From Methanosarcinaceae archaeon (lineage in GTDB: Archaea; Halobacteriota; Methanosarcinia; Methanosarcinales; Methanosarcinaceae): a stretch of 5,398 bases of DNA. Both the position numbers and the translations under genes were made by a program. The notes beneath the pieces are model-generated. The model was not told the DNA's origin, made no database searches, and saw only the letters and a program-made list of their open reading frames with translations. The DNA is taken from the NCBI GenBank assembly GCA_020793555.1, contig DQIO01000333.1, forward strand, positions 7,673 through 13,070. Direction: 5' to 3'. Below are positions 1-5,398 of this stretch, in pieces. Every line of letters begins with the position of its first letter. The first letter of the stretch is position 1.

Positions 1-93
1 GTAAAACTACATAAGAAAAGCCTGCCAAAACGATTGTGAAGGTGATCAAACGGCCTGATTGACAATTGGGATGCTGTTTCTACATATTTTAAG
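1..93. other. Left flank, no intact gene; possible degraded transposase fragment
   Basis: No frame is convincingly coding. The first 80 bases are about 41% GC, against about 25% for bases 81-140, so composition changes close to where vsr homology ends. In plus-strand frame 1 the peptide LIDNWDAVSTYFK (bases 55-93) is reminiscent of the NWD-x-(L/V)-S-x-(F/Y)-F segment near the C-terminal part of IS256-family transposases. However, stops at bases 37 and 43 lie just upstream, and the expected downstream IYTTNAIE block is absent. At most this is a broken remnant whose end coincides with the vsr truncation point. It could equally be unrelated intergenic DNA. Confidence 0.2.
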
Positions 94-132
94 AGACTTT
101 TTATCATTTTCTTTATCCCTTTCGATATTCCT
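91..132 (-). pseudogene. Same-frame continuation of vsr beyond the premature stop
   Basis: Reading on past the TAA at 133-135 in the same minus-strand frame gives RNIERDKENDKKSL. This matches the family block that normally follows YW-x-x-KIE: in Vsr-like proteins the pattern is KIE-RN-x-ERD followed by a short helix. Homology fades near base 91, before the expected C-terminal strand that usually contains a GW-x-V-x-x-(F/V)WE motif, and none of the three minus-strand frames restores it. The gene therefore carries two lesions: a nonsense codon, probably where a Glu codon (GAA) stood, and loss of its 3' end. Confidence 0.65.
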
Positions 133-399
133 TTATATTTTTTTGTGCCAATATGGTGAAAGCCGGTCTTCCCATTCTGAAAAATTATAACCATGCCAAA
201 AATCACCATCACAAAAAATAGCGACCTTATACTTTGTAAAAGCAATATCGGGTTTGCCTGAAAGTTTTAAGTGTAGCCTATACCCCCTTATTCCTTCATG
301 CCACAAAGCTTTCCTGAGAATAATCTCTATTTTTGTATTTTTGCCTTTTATTGAGGACATGATTTTTGATCTTTTTTCAGGAGTAAATATGTCGACCAT
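133..399 (-). CDS. vsr: Truncated Vsr-like (very short patch repair) endonuclease
   Basis: The 88-residue product is the N-terminal two-thirds of a Vsr-family, PD-(D/E)XK-like nuclease, a family usually about 130-150 residues long. Visible landmarks are the N-terminal TPEKRSKIMSSIKGKNTKIE block with E25, the GKPDIAF strand with D51, and FCDGDFWHG with H69. By family knowledge these correspond to active-site positions of E. coli Vsr. The zinc-binding Cys/His set of E. coli Vsr is not conserved here (DGDFWHGY), which marks the DGDFWHG subgroup often found beside cytosine methyltransferases. Vsr nicks DNA at T:G mismatches produced by 5-methylcytosine deamination; members of this subgroup might instead act as restriction enzymes (inference). 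The gene is transcribed away from the methyltransferase. GTGAT lies five bases before the ATG and supports this start. The premature stop removes the conserved RN-x-ERD block, so activity is doubtful. Confidence 0.8.
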   Translation of the reverse strand: MVDIFTPEKRSKIMSSIKGKNTKIEIILRKALWHEGIRGYRLHLKLSGKPDIAFTKYKVAIFCDGDFWHGYNFSEWEDRLSPYWHKKI

Positions 400-404
400 C
401 TTAT

Positions 405-409
405 ATCAC
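405..409 (-). promoter_or_regulatory. Ribosome binding site of vsr
   Basis: On the minus strand GTGAT is followed by five bases (ATAAG) and then the ATG. GTGAT complements part of the 16S rRNA 3' end (ATCACCTCC). The same core and spacer occur before the receiver gene at 4347, which strengthens both start choices. Confidence 0.45.
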
Positions 410-454
410 ATCTTAAAAGCCTAATTTACTAAACCAAATAATATCTACATAGGC

Positions 455-471
455 AAGTCTTAATATGACTT
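455..471. repeat. Inverted repeat AAGTC-N7-GACTT, candidate operator
   Basis: Perfect 5-base arms (455-459 and 467-471) are separated by TTAATAT. The element overlaps the AT-rich promoter-like segment 19 bases upstream of the methyltransferase ATG. It could be an operator through which methyltransferase expression is controlled. The arms are short, so chance occurrence in AT-rich DNA is possible. Confidence 0.3.
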
Positions 472-489
472 TTAATATATAAGAGATGT

Positions 490-1695
490 ATGAAAGAGCA
501 AGCTTCACCTAAATACATCGATATCTTCGCAGGATGTGGTGGACTTTCTCTTGGGCTATATAATGCAGGCTGGAAGGGGATGTTTGCTATTGAGAAGAGC
601 AAACATGCTTTTGAAACCCTCAAATATAACTTAATAGATAAAAAAAATCATTTTGATTGGCCCGATTGGTTAGAAACAAAAGAACATGACATAAATGAAA
701 TCCTTTCTAATCATGAAGATGAATTAAAAAAATTAGCTGGTACTGTTGATCTTGTAGCTGGTGGCCCTCCTTGCCAAGGTTTTTCAATTGCAGGAAAAAG
801 AAACAAGGACGATGAAAGAAACAAATTGGTAGACTCGTATGTTCACTTTATTGAGCTAATAAAACCAAAAATGTTGTTTTTTGAAAATGTCAAAGGTTTT
901 ACTTGCGGCTTTAAGGATGATAATGGTGTCATAGGTGAACCATATTCAAATAAAGTGGTTTCACAACTACAAGAAATTGGCTATAATATTGAACATCGGA
1001 TAATTGATTTTTCAGAGTTTGGTATCCCCCAAAGAAGAAAGAGATTTATTATTGTTGGAATGTTGGAAAATAATTCAACTGGTTTTTTTGAAGATGCTTA
1101 TAAGTTGAAAGACAAATTCCTTTTAGATAAAGGACTTGAGTACAAAGTCACTTTGAAAGAAGCGATTTCTGATTTAAAAACGAGTCACGGGGAAGTGCCA
1201 TCTCCTGATTCCAATGGGTTCAAAAATGGTGTTTATGGGAAAGCGGAATCGGCATACCAAAAATACTTAAAAGAAGGATGTGAGAAAATAGTTCCGGACA
1301 GTCATCGATTTGCAAGGCACAAGCAAGAAACCATCGAAAAATTCCAATATATCTTGGACAATTGTGAAAAGAACAAGAATATTGGCGAAGAGACTAAAAA
1401 ACTGTACAATTTAAAGAAAAGTTGTACAATACTCTTAGATGGTGATTCACAATGTCCCACATTGACAACACTACCAGACGATTACGTCCATTATTGTGAA
1501 CCAAGAATTCTAACTGTGAGGGAATATGCTAGAATACAGTCATTTAATGATTGGTTTGAATTCAAAAGCAAATATACCACCGGGGGGAAAAACAGGGTAA
1601 AGGACGTGCCAAGATATTCCCAATTAGGCAATGCAATTCCTCCTTTGTTTGTAGAGCATTTAGGCAGTGTTTTGAGAAATTATATAAGTAATTGA
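490..1695 (+). CDS. DNA (cytosine-5-)-methyltransferase
   Basis: The 401-residue protein transfers a methyl group from S-adenosylmethionine to C5 of cytosine in a specific DNA site. All diagnostic motifs appear in order: motif I DIFAGCGGLS (11-20, AdoMet binding); E35 of motif II; motif IV GGPPCQGFS (91-99) with catalytic C95; motif VI FFENVKGF (E132-N133-V134); motif VIII FGIPQRRKRF (177-186); motif IX near CPTLTT (322-327) with R339; and motif X QLGNAIPP (378-385). The target recognition domain lies roughly between 192 and 320 and gives no clue to the site. Length is normal and no key residue is missing, so the enzyme should be active. The ATG at 490 puts motif I at the usual distance from the N-terminus; only a weak AAGAG precedes it, and the ATG at 486 is out of frame. 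It is the first gene of an apparent three-gene operon and diverges from vsr, the classical partner of this enzyme class. Confidence 0.97.
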   Translation: MKEQASPKYIDIFAGCGGLSLGLYNAGWKGMFAIEKSKHAFETLKYNLIDKKNHFDWPDWLETKEHDINEILSNHEDELKKLAGTVDLVAGGPPCQGFSIAGKRNKDDERNKLVDSYVHFIELIKPKMLFFENVKGFTCGFKDDNGVIGEPYSNKVVSQLQEIGYNIEHRIIDFSEFGIPQRRKRFIIVGMLENNSTGFFEDAYKLKDKFLLDKGLEYKVTLKEAISDLKTSHGEVPSPDSNGFKNGVYGKAESAYQKYLKEGCEKIVPDSHRFARHKQETIEKFQYILDNCEKNKNIGEETKKLYNLKKSCTILLDGDSQCPTLTTLPDDYVHYCEPRILTVREYARIQSFNDWFEFKSKYTTGGKNRVKDVPRYSQLGNAIPPLFVEHLGSVLRNYISN

Positions 1696-1699
1696 TTTA

Positions 1700-4357
1700 A
1701 TGGTGTTTATTGTGAGTGACATTCCAAAAAAATCTCCGATTGAAAATACATCTCATTTCAAAACAAATGTCCTTTTGAAAAGTATTATCGGTAAAGATCT
1801 TATTATTAACGACAACATTGCAGTAATTGAACTTGTAAAAAATGCTATCGATGCCGGTTCTACAGAAATACAGATTGAATTTAAAAACTTAATCGCAAAT
1901 TCTGATAATTTTACTGATTTAGGTCCGGAATATGATCTCTCAGACACATCCAAAATTATCATTACTGATTTTGGTATTGGGATGGATGTTGATGACATTG
2001 AAACAAAATGGTTGAATATAGCCTATTCTGAAAAAAAGAACCGATTAAGAGAGGATGGCAAATTATTTGCTGGTGCTAAAGGTGTAGGCAGGTTTTCTTG
2101 TGACAGGCTAGGCGAATTTCTTGATATATATACAAAGAAAAAAGGCAAGGTTATAAGACACTTGCACATTCGCTGGAGTGATTTTGAAGTCGATAACGAA
2201 GGTGATTTGCAAATACAAGACGTGAATATCTTACACCATGATATCTCCGATGAAGAATTTTTCAAGCTTACTGGCAAAAAAACCTTTGAACACGGAACGA
2301 TTGTAGAAATTTCTAAGCTCCGGAGTGAATGGGCTCACTTGCAACCAAGAAAAAAGATGTTGGATTCGTCCACCCTCATAAAACTCAGGAATTATTTGGA
2401 AAAACTTGTAAACCCATACCAAAACATTGATGGTGAATCCATAAGTATATTTTTAGAGGCAAAAGAATTCCTTAAACAAGACAATAAATTGCTTGAGTAC
2501 GAAAGAATAAATGGTCCTGTAATTAATAAGATATTTGACAAACTTGACTTTAAGACTACTTCAATAGAATCTTTTATTTCTGCTGATGGTGCAGAGATAA
2601 TTACAGTCCTAAAAGACAAGGGGCGAATAATATTTCGTTTGAGAGAAAAAAACGTAAAGTTTCCTCTACTTAAGAACATAAAAATTGTTTTATTTTTCCT
2701 TAGTCAATATGCCAAAATATATTTTAAAAAGCAGACTGGAGTTAGATCTGTTAACTTTGGTTCCATACATCTGTTCATTAACGGTTTTCGAGTCACTCCG
2801 TATGGCGATGAAGGAAATGATTGGCTTGGATTGGAAATTCGAAAAGGGCAAGGGTATGCTCGTTACTTTGGGACAAGAGACATTGTCGGATGGGTTGAGA
2901 TTAATGATGATTCCAATGATTTCCAAATAATATCAAGCAGGGATGGGTTAGTAAGAAACCACAAATACATGCAGTTGACAAATGGTAGTGAAAGCTATTT
3001 TTACGACATTTTCAGGAAACTTGAGAAGTATGTTGTTGATGGTTTACAGTGGGATCGTATATCAAAAAAAAATACATCTGAAAACGAAGACTTTGATGAG
3101 CTTTCCAACCCAGAAGTGAAAAAATTTATTACAATGGTTGAAAACAAGATAAAAAAGGGGGAAGAAATTGGTGAAGATGAAATATATGGGGAAACTCAAG
3201 ATGAGAAAGATTTGAGAATTATAGGAATCCTATATTCCATATTGAATACAAAACCTGAAAATATTTTAGAACTTTACATCAACGAAGAGCTTATACACTT
3301 ATTAGCTGCTGAAAACAAAGAAAAAGTTCAACAAATATTCAAAGATTTCAAGAAGATAGACACGAAGTTAATCAGCGGCAATACTACTAAAGTAATTAAT
3401 GAAGTCAACTCGCTTTTTGAAGAAAAAGAAAAAGAGCTAACTGAAAAATCAAAAAAACTTCGAGACGAACTTGAGAATCGAAAAAAAATAGAAGATGAAC
3501 TTAAGCAGGCAAGAATTGAAGCTTTCAGGGCAGAACAAAAAGCTAAAAAAGAACAGCAAGAGCGAGAAAAAGCACAAAAAACGGCGGCAGACGAATCTAA
3601 AAAGAGAAAAGTTGCTGAAAAAGAAGTTGAAAAAAAGGATTCTAAAATCAAATCGCTTGAATCACAAAACTTATTCTATAAAAATTCAAAAGACCAATCT
3701 AAAGAACAACTAATCAGTTATTTGCATCGTACTGGTACAAAATCTCTTGCTTTAGGTAATTTTATTAAATCTGCACTTAGGGAAATAAATAAAGAAAAAA
3801 CAGATTTGAATAAAATAATTGAAACGATTCAAAAAATTAATTTTATAAATGGCCAGATTTATACAATTGTAAATATTGGTGCGAAAGGTGGGATAACTGA
3901 TAAACTTAATAAAGATAAAGTTGACATTATTAATTTTATTTGCGAATATTTGTTAAATATTTGTATTCCATACAATAAAGGAATACGGATACATGTTATT
4001 GAAAAAGTAAATCTTGAATTCAATAAATCTTTTGATCATTTTAATATGAGCTACCTAATAGATAATTTCATCAGTAACTCAATGAAAGCTAACGCTAAAA
4101 ACATTTATTTTTATATTTCAATGGATAATGAAAAATTGAATATAATAATTAAAGATGATGGGGATGGACTTCCTTCTGCGGTATTAGATCCATCTTCTAT
4201 ATTTGAACCTGGCGTACGCTATTCCAAATCTTCAGGTAGTGGTCTTGGGTTGTATGATGTAAAAACAATACTAGGGGATATTGGTGGCAGCATAAGCGTT
4301 GAAAACAGTAATGCGATTGGTATGTGCTTTAAATTGGTGATTGAAAATGAGACTTAG
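1700..4357 (+). CDS. Double-GHKL protein: MORC/Hsp90-like ATPase, coiled coil, histidine-kinase-like ATPase
   Basis: The product has 885 residues and no signal peptide or membrane segment, so it is cytoplasmic. The N-terminal GHKL ATPase shows E44 and N48 in ELVKNAIDAG, D90-x-G-x-G in DFGIGM, and GAKGVGRFS (125-133). A probable S5-like transducer follows, with LFINGFRV (358-365), GTRDIVGW (391-398) and SSRDG (412-416). Residues about 560-670 form a long Lys/Glu-rich coiled coil. The C-terminus is a second, histidine-kinase-type ATPase: N789 and N793 in the N box, DDGDGLP (819-825), IFEPGVRYS (834-842) and GSGLGLYDV (846-854). H676 in SYLHRTGTKS is a candidate phosphoacceptor, although the motif lacks the usual H-(E/D) form. 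The gene starts four bases after the methyltransferase stop and overlaps the receiver gene by 11 bases. A GTG at 1712 preceded by GGTG is a plausible alternative start. Related N-terminal ATPases are known from restriction-modification islands; a role as sensor and kinase is inferred. Confidence 0.88.
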   Translation: MVFIVSDIPKKSPIENTSHFKTNVLLKSIIGKDLIINDNIAVIELVKNAIDAGSTEIQIEFKNLIANSDNFTDLGPEYDLSDTSKIIITDFGIGMDVDDIETKWLNIAYSEKKNRLREDGKLFAGAKGVGRFSCDRLGEFLDIYTKKKGKVIRHLHIRWSDFEVDNEGDLQIQDVNILHHDISDEEFFKLTGKKTFEHGTIVEISKLRSEWAHLQPRKKMLDSSTLIKLRNYLEKLVNPYQNIDGESISIFLEAKEFLKQDNKLLEYERINGPVINKIFDKLDFKTTSIESFISADGAEIITVLKDKGRIIFRLREKNVKFPLLKNIKIVLFFLSQYAKIYFKKQTGVRSVNFGSIHLFINGFRVTPYGDEGNDWLGLEIRKGQGYARYFGTRDIVGWVEINDDSNDFQIISSRDGLVRNHKYMQLTNGSESYFYDIFRKLEKYVVDGLQWDRISKKNTSENEDFDELSNPEVKKFITMVENKIKKGEEIGEDEIYGETQDEKDLRIIGILYSILNTKPENILELYINEELIHLLAAENKEKVQQIFKDFKKIDTKLISGNTTKVINEVNSLFEEKEKELTEKSKKLRDELENRKKIEDELKQARIEAFRAEQKAKKEQQEREKAQKTAADESKKRKVAEKEVEKKDSKIKSLESQNLFYKNSKDQSKEQLISYLHRTGTKSLALGNFIKSALREINKEKTDLNKIIETIQKINFINGQIYTIVNIGAKGGITDKLNKDKVDIINFICEYLLNICIPYNKGIRIHVIEKVNLEFNKSFDHFNMSYLIDNFISNSMKANAKNIYFYISMDNEKLNIIIKDDGDGLPSAVLDPSSIFEPGVRYSKSSGSGLGLYDVKTILGDIGGSISVENSNAIGMCFKLVIENET
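4336..4341 (+). promoter_or_regulatory. Ribosome binding site of the receiver-domain gene
   Basis: GGTGAT, a six-base match to the anti-Shine-Dalgarno sequence, lies five bases before the ATG at 4347, inside the end of the upstream coding region. It decides the start: the in-frame TTG at 4341 overlaps this site and is not used. Confidence 0.7.
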
Positions 4358-5288
4358 GTATAAAATACTTATATTTGAAGATGATCTGGAGTGGGCTGAC
4401 AGTATTAAAGAAGAATTAATTGAAATTGTGGAATCAGAAGGCTTTTTAATAAATCTTGATGAAGACATAAAGCATTGTACTAAAGAATCGGATTTTCGAG
4501 GGGACTTCGATAAATACGATATGATTTTAGTTGACTATGATTTAAAATCCGAATATGGGGACCAAATTATAGAAAATATTCGAAATCATCAAAATTTCAC
4601 AGATGTAATATTCTATACTCAAGGAGGCTCTAATTTACTCAAAATCCTTTATTCCAAAGAAATACAAGGGATATATTGGTCACCTAGAATTTACTGCGTA
4701 GATAAATTCAGTAAGGTTTTCCAAAATTCAGTTAAAAAGGTGTTGGATCTAAACAATCTACGAGGACTCGTCATGGCTGAAGCATCTAGATTGGATGAAC
4801 TCAAGTCGATGATTTTTAAGAAATCTTTTGAATATGATTTGATTGATAGGATTTTTTATGAACAGCGTTTGTTTGGTCCCAATAGAAGTATGTGCAGGGA
4901 TAACTACATCGATTCGGAAAAATATCTTGATAATAAAGTATTGAAACCAATTGCTTGTGAAGATCATACTTATGTTAATGAAAATGAAGAGATGTTCATG
5001 TCTAAAAATTATTTTTTTAAATTTGACTTAAAAATCAAAGCGTTACCATATTTACTCGATACAATTGAATCTAAAATTGTATTTGATCCTCAACACTATG
5101 AAACAAGTATACAAAAAAAGAGAAACGATTTAGCACATGCCATTGAAGATGAAGAGTCTGATGCTATAACTTGTGGTGACTATATATTCACTCGAGATGA
5201 ATCTAAAACTCTTTTTAATGACTTGAAAGATTATAATGATTTATTTGAATCAATTCTCAAAGAAATCGAAATAAAGGGTAATACTTAA
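4347..5288 (+). CDS. Response-regulator receiver domain fused to a HEPN-like domain
   Basis: The product has 313 residues. Residues 5 to about 130 form a receiver domain: acidic pair D12-D13 in IFEDD, probable phosphoacceptor D63 in MILVDYDL, T91 in VIFYTQGG and K120 in CVDKF. The phosphorylation pocket looks intact, although the stretch between T91 and K120 is longer than in CheY and the Pro after the Lys is missing. Residues about 140-313 lack a helix-turn-helix or any DNA-binding output that I recognise. They look helical and contain KKRNDLAH, an R259-x4-H264 motif with Asn after the Arg, the signature of HEPN domains, many of which are RNases in toxin and antiviral systems. The 11-base overlap with the preceding kinase-like gene implies translational coupling and a cognate pair. 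A phosphorylation-controlled RNase is an inference; a HEPN domain that only binds partners is the main alternative. Assignment is good for the receiver and moderate for HEPN. Confidence 0.85.
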   Translation: MRLRYKILIFEDDLEWADSIKEELIEIVESEGFLINLDEDIKHCTKESDFRGDFDKYDMILVDYDLKSEYGDQIIENIRNHQNFTDVIFYTQGGSNLLKILYSKEIQGIYWSPRIYCVDKFSKVFQNSVKKVLDLNNLRGLVMAEASRLDELKSMIFKKSFEYDLIDRIFYEQRLFGPNRSMCRDNYIDSEKYLDNKVLKPIACEDHTYVNENEEMFMSKNYFFKFDLKIKALPYLLDTIESKIVFDPQHYETSIQKKRNDLAHAIEDEESDAITCGDYIFTRDESKTLFNDLKDYNDLFESILKEIEIKGNT

Positions 5289-5300
5289 AGGATCTTCAAC

Positions 5301-5398
5301 TTAAGCAGAACCCCGACTGCCAATACCCTTTACAAGTGAATACATCAGGTACACCACAGACATGACCAGAACGATCGTAGCCCCTGATGGCACATCAA
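5301..5398 (-). CDS. Metal-ion ABC transporter permease, C-terminal end (partial)
   Basis: The minus strand is open from the window edge to a TAA at 5301-5303 and encodes the last 31 residues of a protein. The peptide begins DVPSGATIVLVMSVVYLMY, the characteristic ending of ABC-3 family permeases (ZnuB/MntB/TroC type). In these, a Leu-Asp-x-Pro-x-Gly-Ala-x-I-V segment leads into the last membrane helix, and a short positively charged tail (KGIGSRGSA) follows. Such permeases import zinc, manganese or iron with a partner ATPase and binding protein. The stop lies 12 bases from the stop of the convergent receiver gene, with no hairpin and T-run terminator between them. Its composition (47 of 98 bases G or C) contrasts with the AT-rich cassette, so it is likely resident chromosomal sequence. 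The metal cannot be told from this fragment. Confidence 0.75.
   Translation of the reverse strand, partial: DVPSGATIVLVMSVVYLMYSLVKGIGSRGSA

Larger units (their letters stand above)
400..489. promoter_or_regulatory. Divergent promoter region between vsr and the methyltransferase operon
   Basis: This 90-base, strongly AT-rich gap separates two divergently read genes and must hold both promoters. A perfect 7-base inverted repeat flanks it: CTTATAT at 400-406 touches the vsr start, and ATATAAG at 477-483 lies six bases before the methyltransferase ATG. TTTAATATATAA (471-482) looks like a TATA-type or extended -10 element, but it sits very close to the ATG at 490, so the transcript would be leaderless or nearly so. 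No convincing bacterial -35/-10 pair with standard spacing was found. Promoter assignment is by position and composition only. Confidence 0.45.

Noticed and set aside
1403..1430. Direct repeat TGTACAAT at 1403-1410 and 1423-1430, 20 bases apart
   Set aside because: It falls inside the methyltransferase coding region near the target recognition domain; a chance origin in AT-rich codons (CTG TAC AAT and TGT ACA ATA in different phases) is likelier than a regulatory function.
2685..2930. Alternative plus-strand frame inside the large ATPase gene
   Set aside because: It lies within a conserved transducer-like region of the main frame, and its product shows no recognisable motif.
3328..3651. Open minus-strand frame with a Ser/Phe-rich product
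   Set aside because: It is the antisense of the Lys/Glu-rich coiled coil of the large ATPase, which explains both the composition and the absence of stops.
4341..4346. TTG at 4341 as an earlier start of the receiver gene
   Set aside because: It overlaps the GGTGAT ribosome binding site, which is ideally spaced for the ATG at 4347.
5279..5305. Weak inverted repeat CTTAA/TTAAG around the convergent stops as a terminator
   Set aside because: The arms are only five bases long, partly self-palindromic and not followed by a T-run on either strand.
1..5398. CRISPR arrays, tRNA or rRNA genes
   Set aside because: No regularly spaced repeats and no tRNA- or rRNA-like segments were seen; nearly all of the sequence is covered by coding regions.

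Overview
The window holds a compact, AT-rich defence-type gene cassette between two unrelated edges. From left to right it contains: (1) about 90 bases of non-coding, more GC-balanced sequence that I cannot firmly identify; (2) a truncated very-short-patch-repair (Vsr)-like endonuclease gene on the minus strand (399 down to 133), cut short by an in-frame TAA although homologous-looking sequence continues to about base 91; (3) a 90-base divergent promoter region with inverted repeats; (4) a plus-strand operon of three genes, namely a DNA cytosine-5 methyltransferase (490-1695), an 885-residue protein with two separate GHKL ATPase modules (1700-4357), and a receiver-domain protein whose C-terminal half carries a HEPN-type R-x4-H motif (4347-5288); (5) the C-terminal end of a metal-ion ABC transporter permease on the minus strand (5301 to the window edge).

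The organism cannot be named from this window. Two start codons are preceded by GGTGAT or GTGAT with a 5-base spacer, matching the 3' end of 16S rRNA. This is common in methanogenic euryarchaea but also occurs in low-GC bacteria. The right flank (47 of 98 bases G or C) and the first 80 bases (about 41%) are clearly richer in GC than the cassette, which falls to about 25% in sampled stretches. That fits a horizontally acquired island inserted beside a housekeeping transporter gene.

How the genes may work together (inference): the methyltransferase marks host DNA at an unknown cytosine site. The Vsr-like protein was either a mismatch nickase limiting 5-methylcytosine deamination damage or the restriction nuclease of the set, and here it looks inactivated. 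The large ATPase resembles MORC/Hsp90-like ATPases of restriction-modification islands at its N-terminus and a histidine kinase at its C-terminus, so it could sense DNA or infection state and pass a signal by phosphotransfer to the receiver protein, whose HEPN-like domain could be an RNase effector. A restriction-modification module wired to a two-component relay with a suspected toxic RNase output is the main point of interest here.
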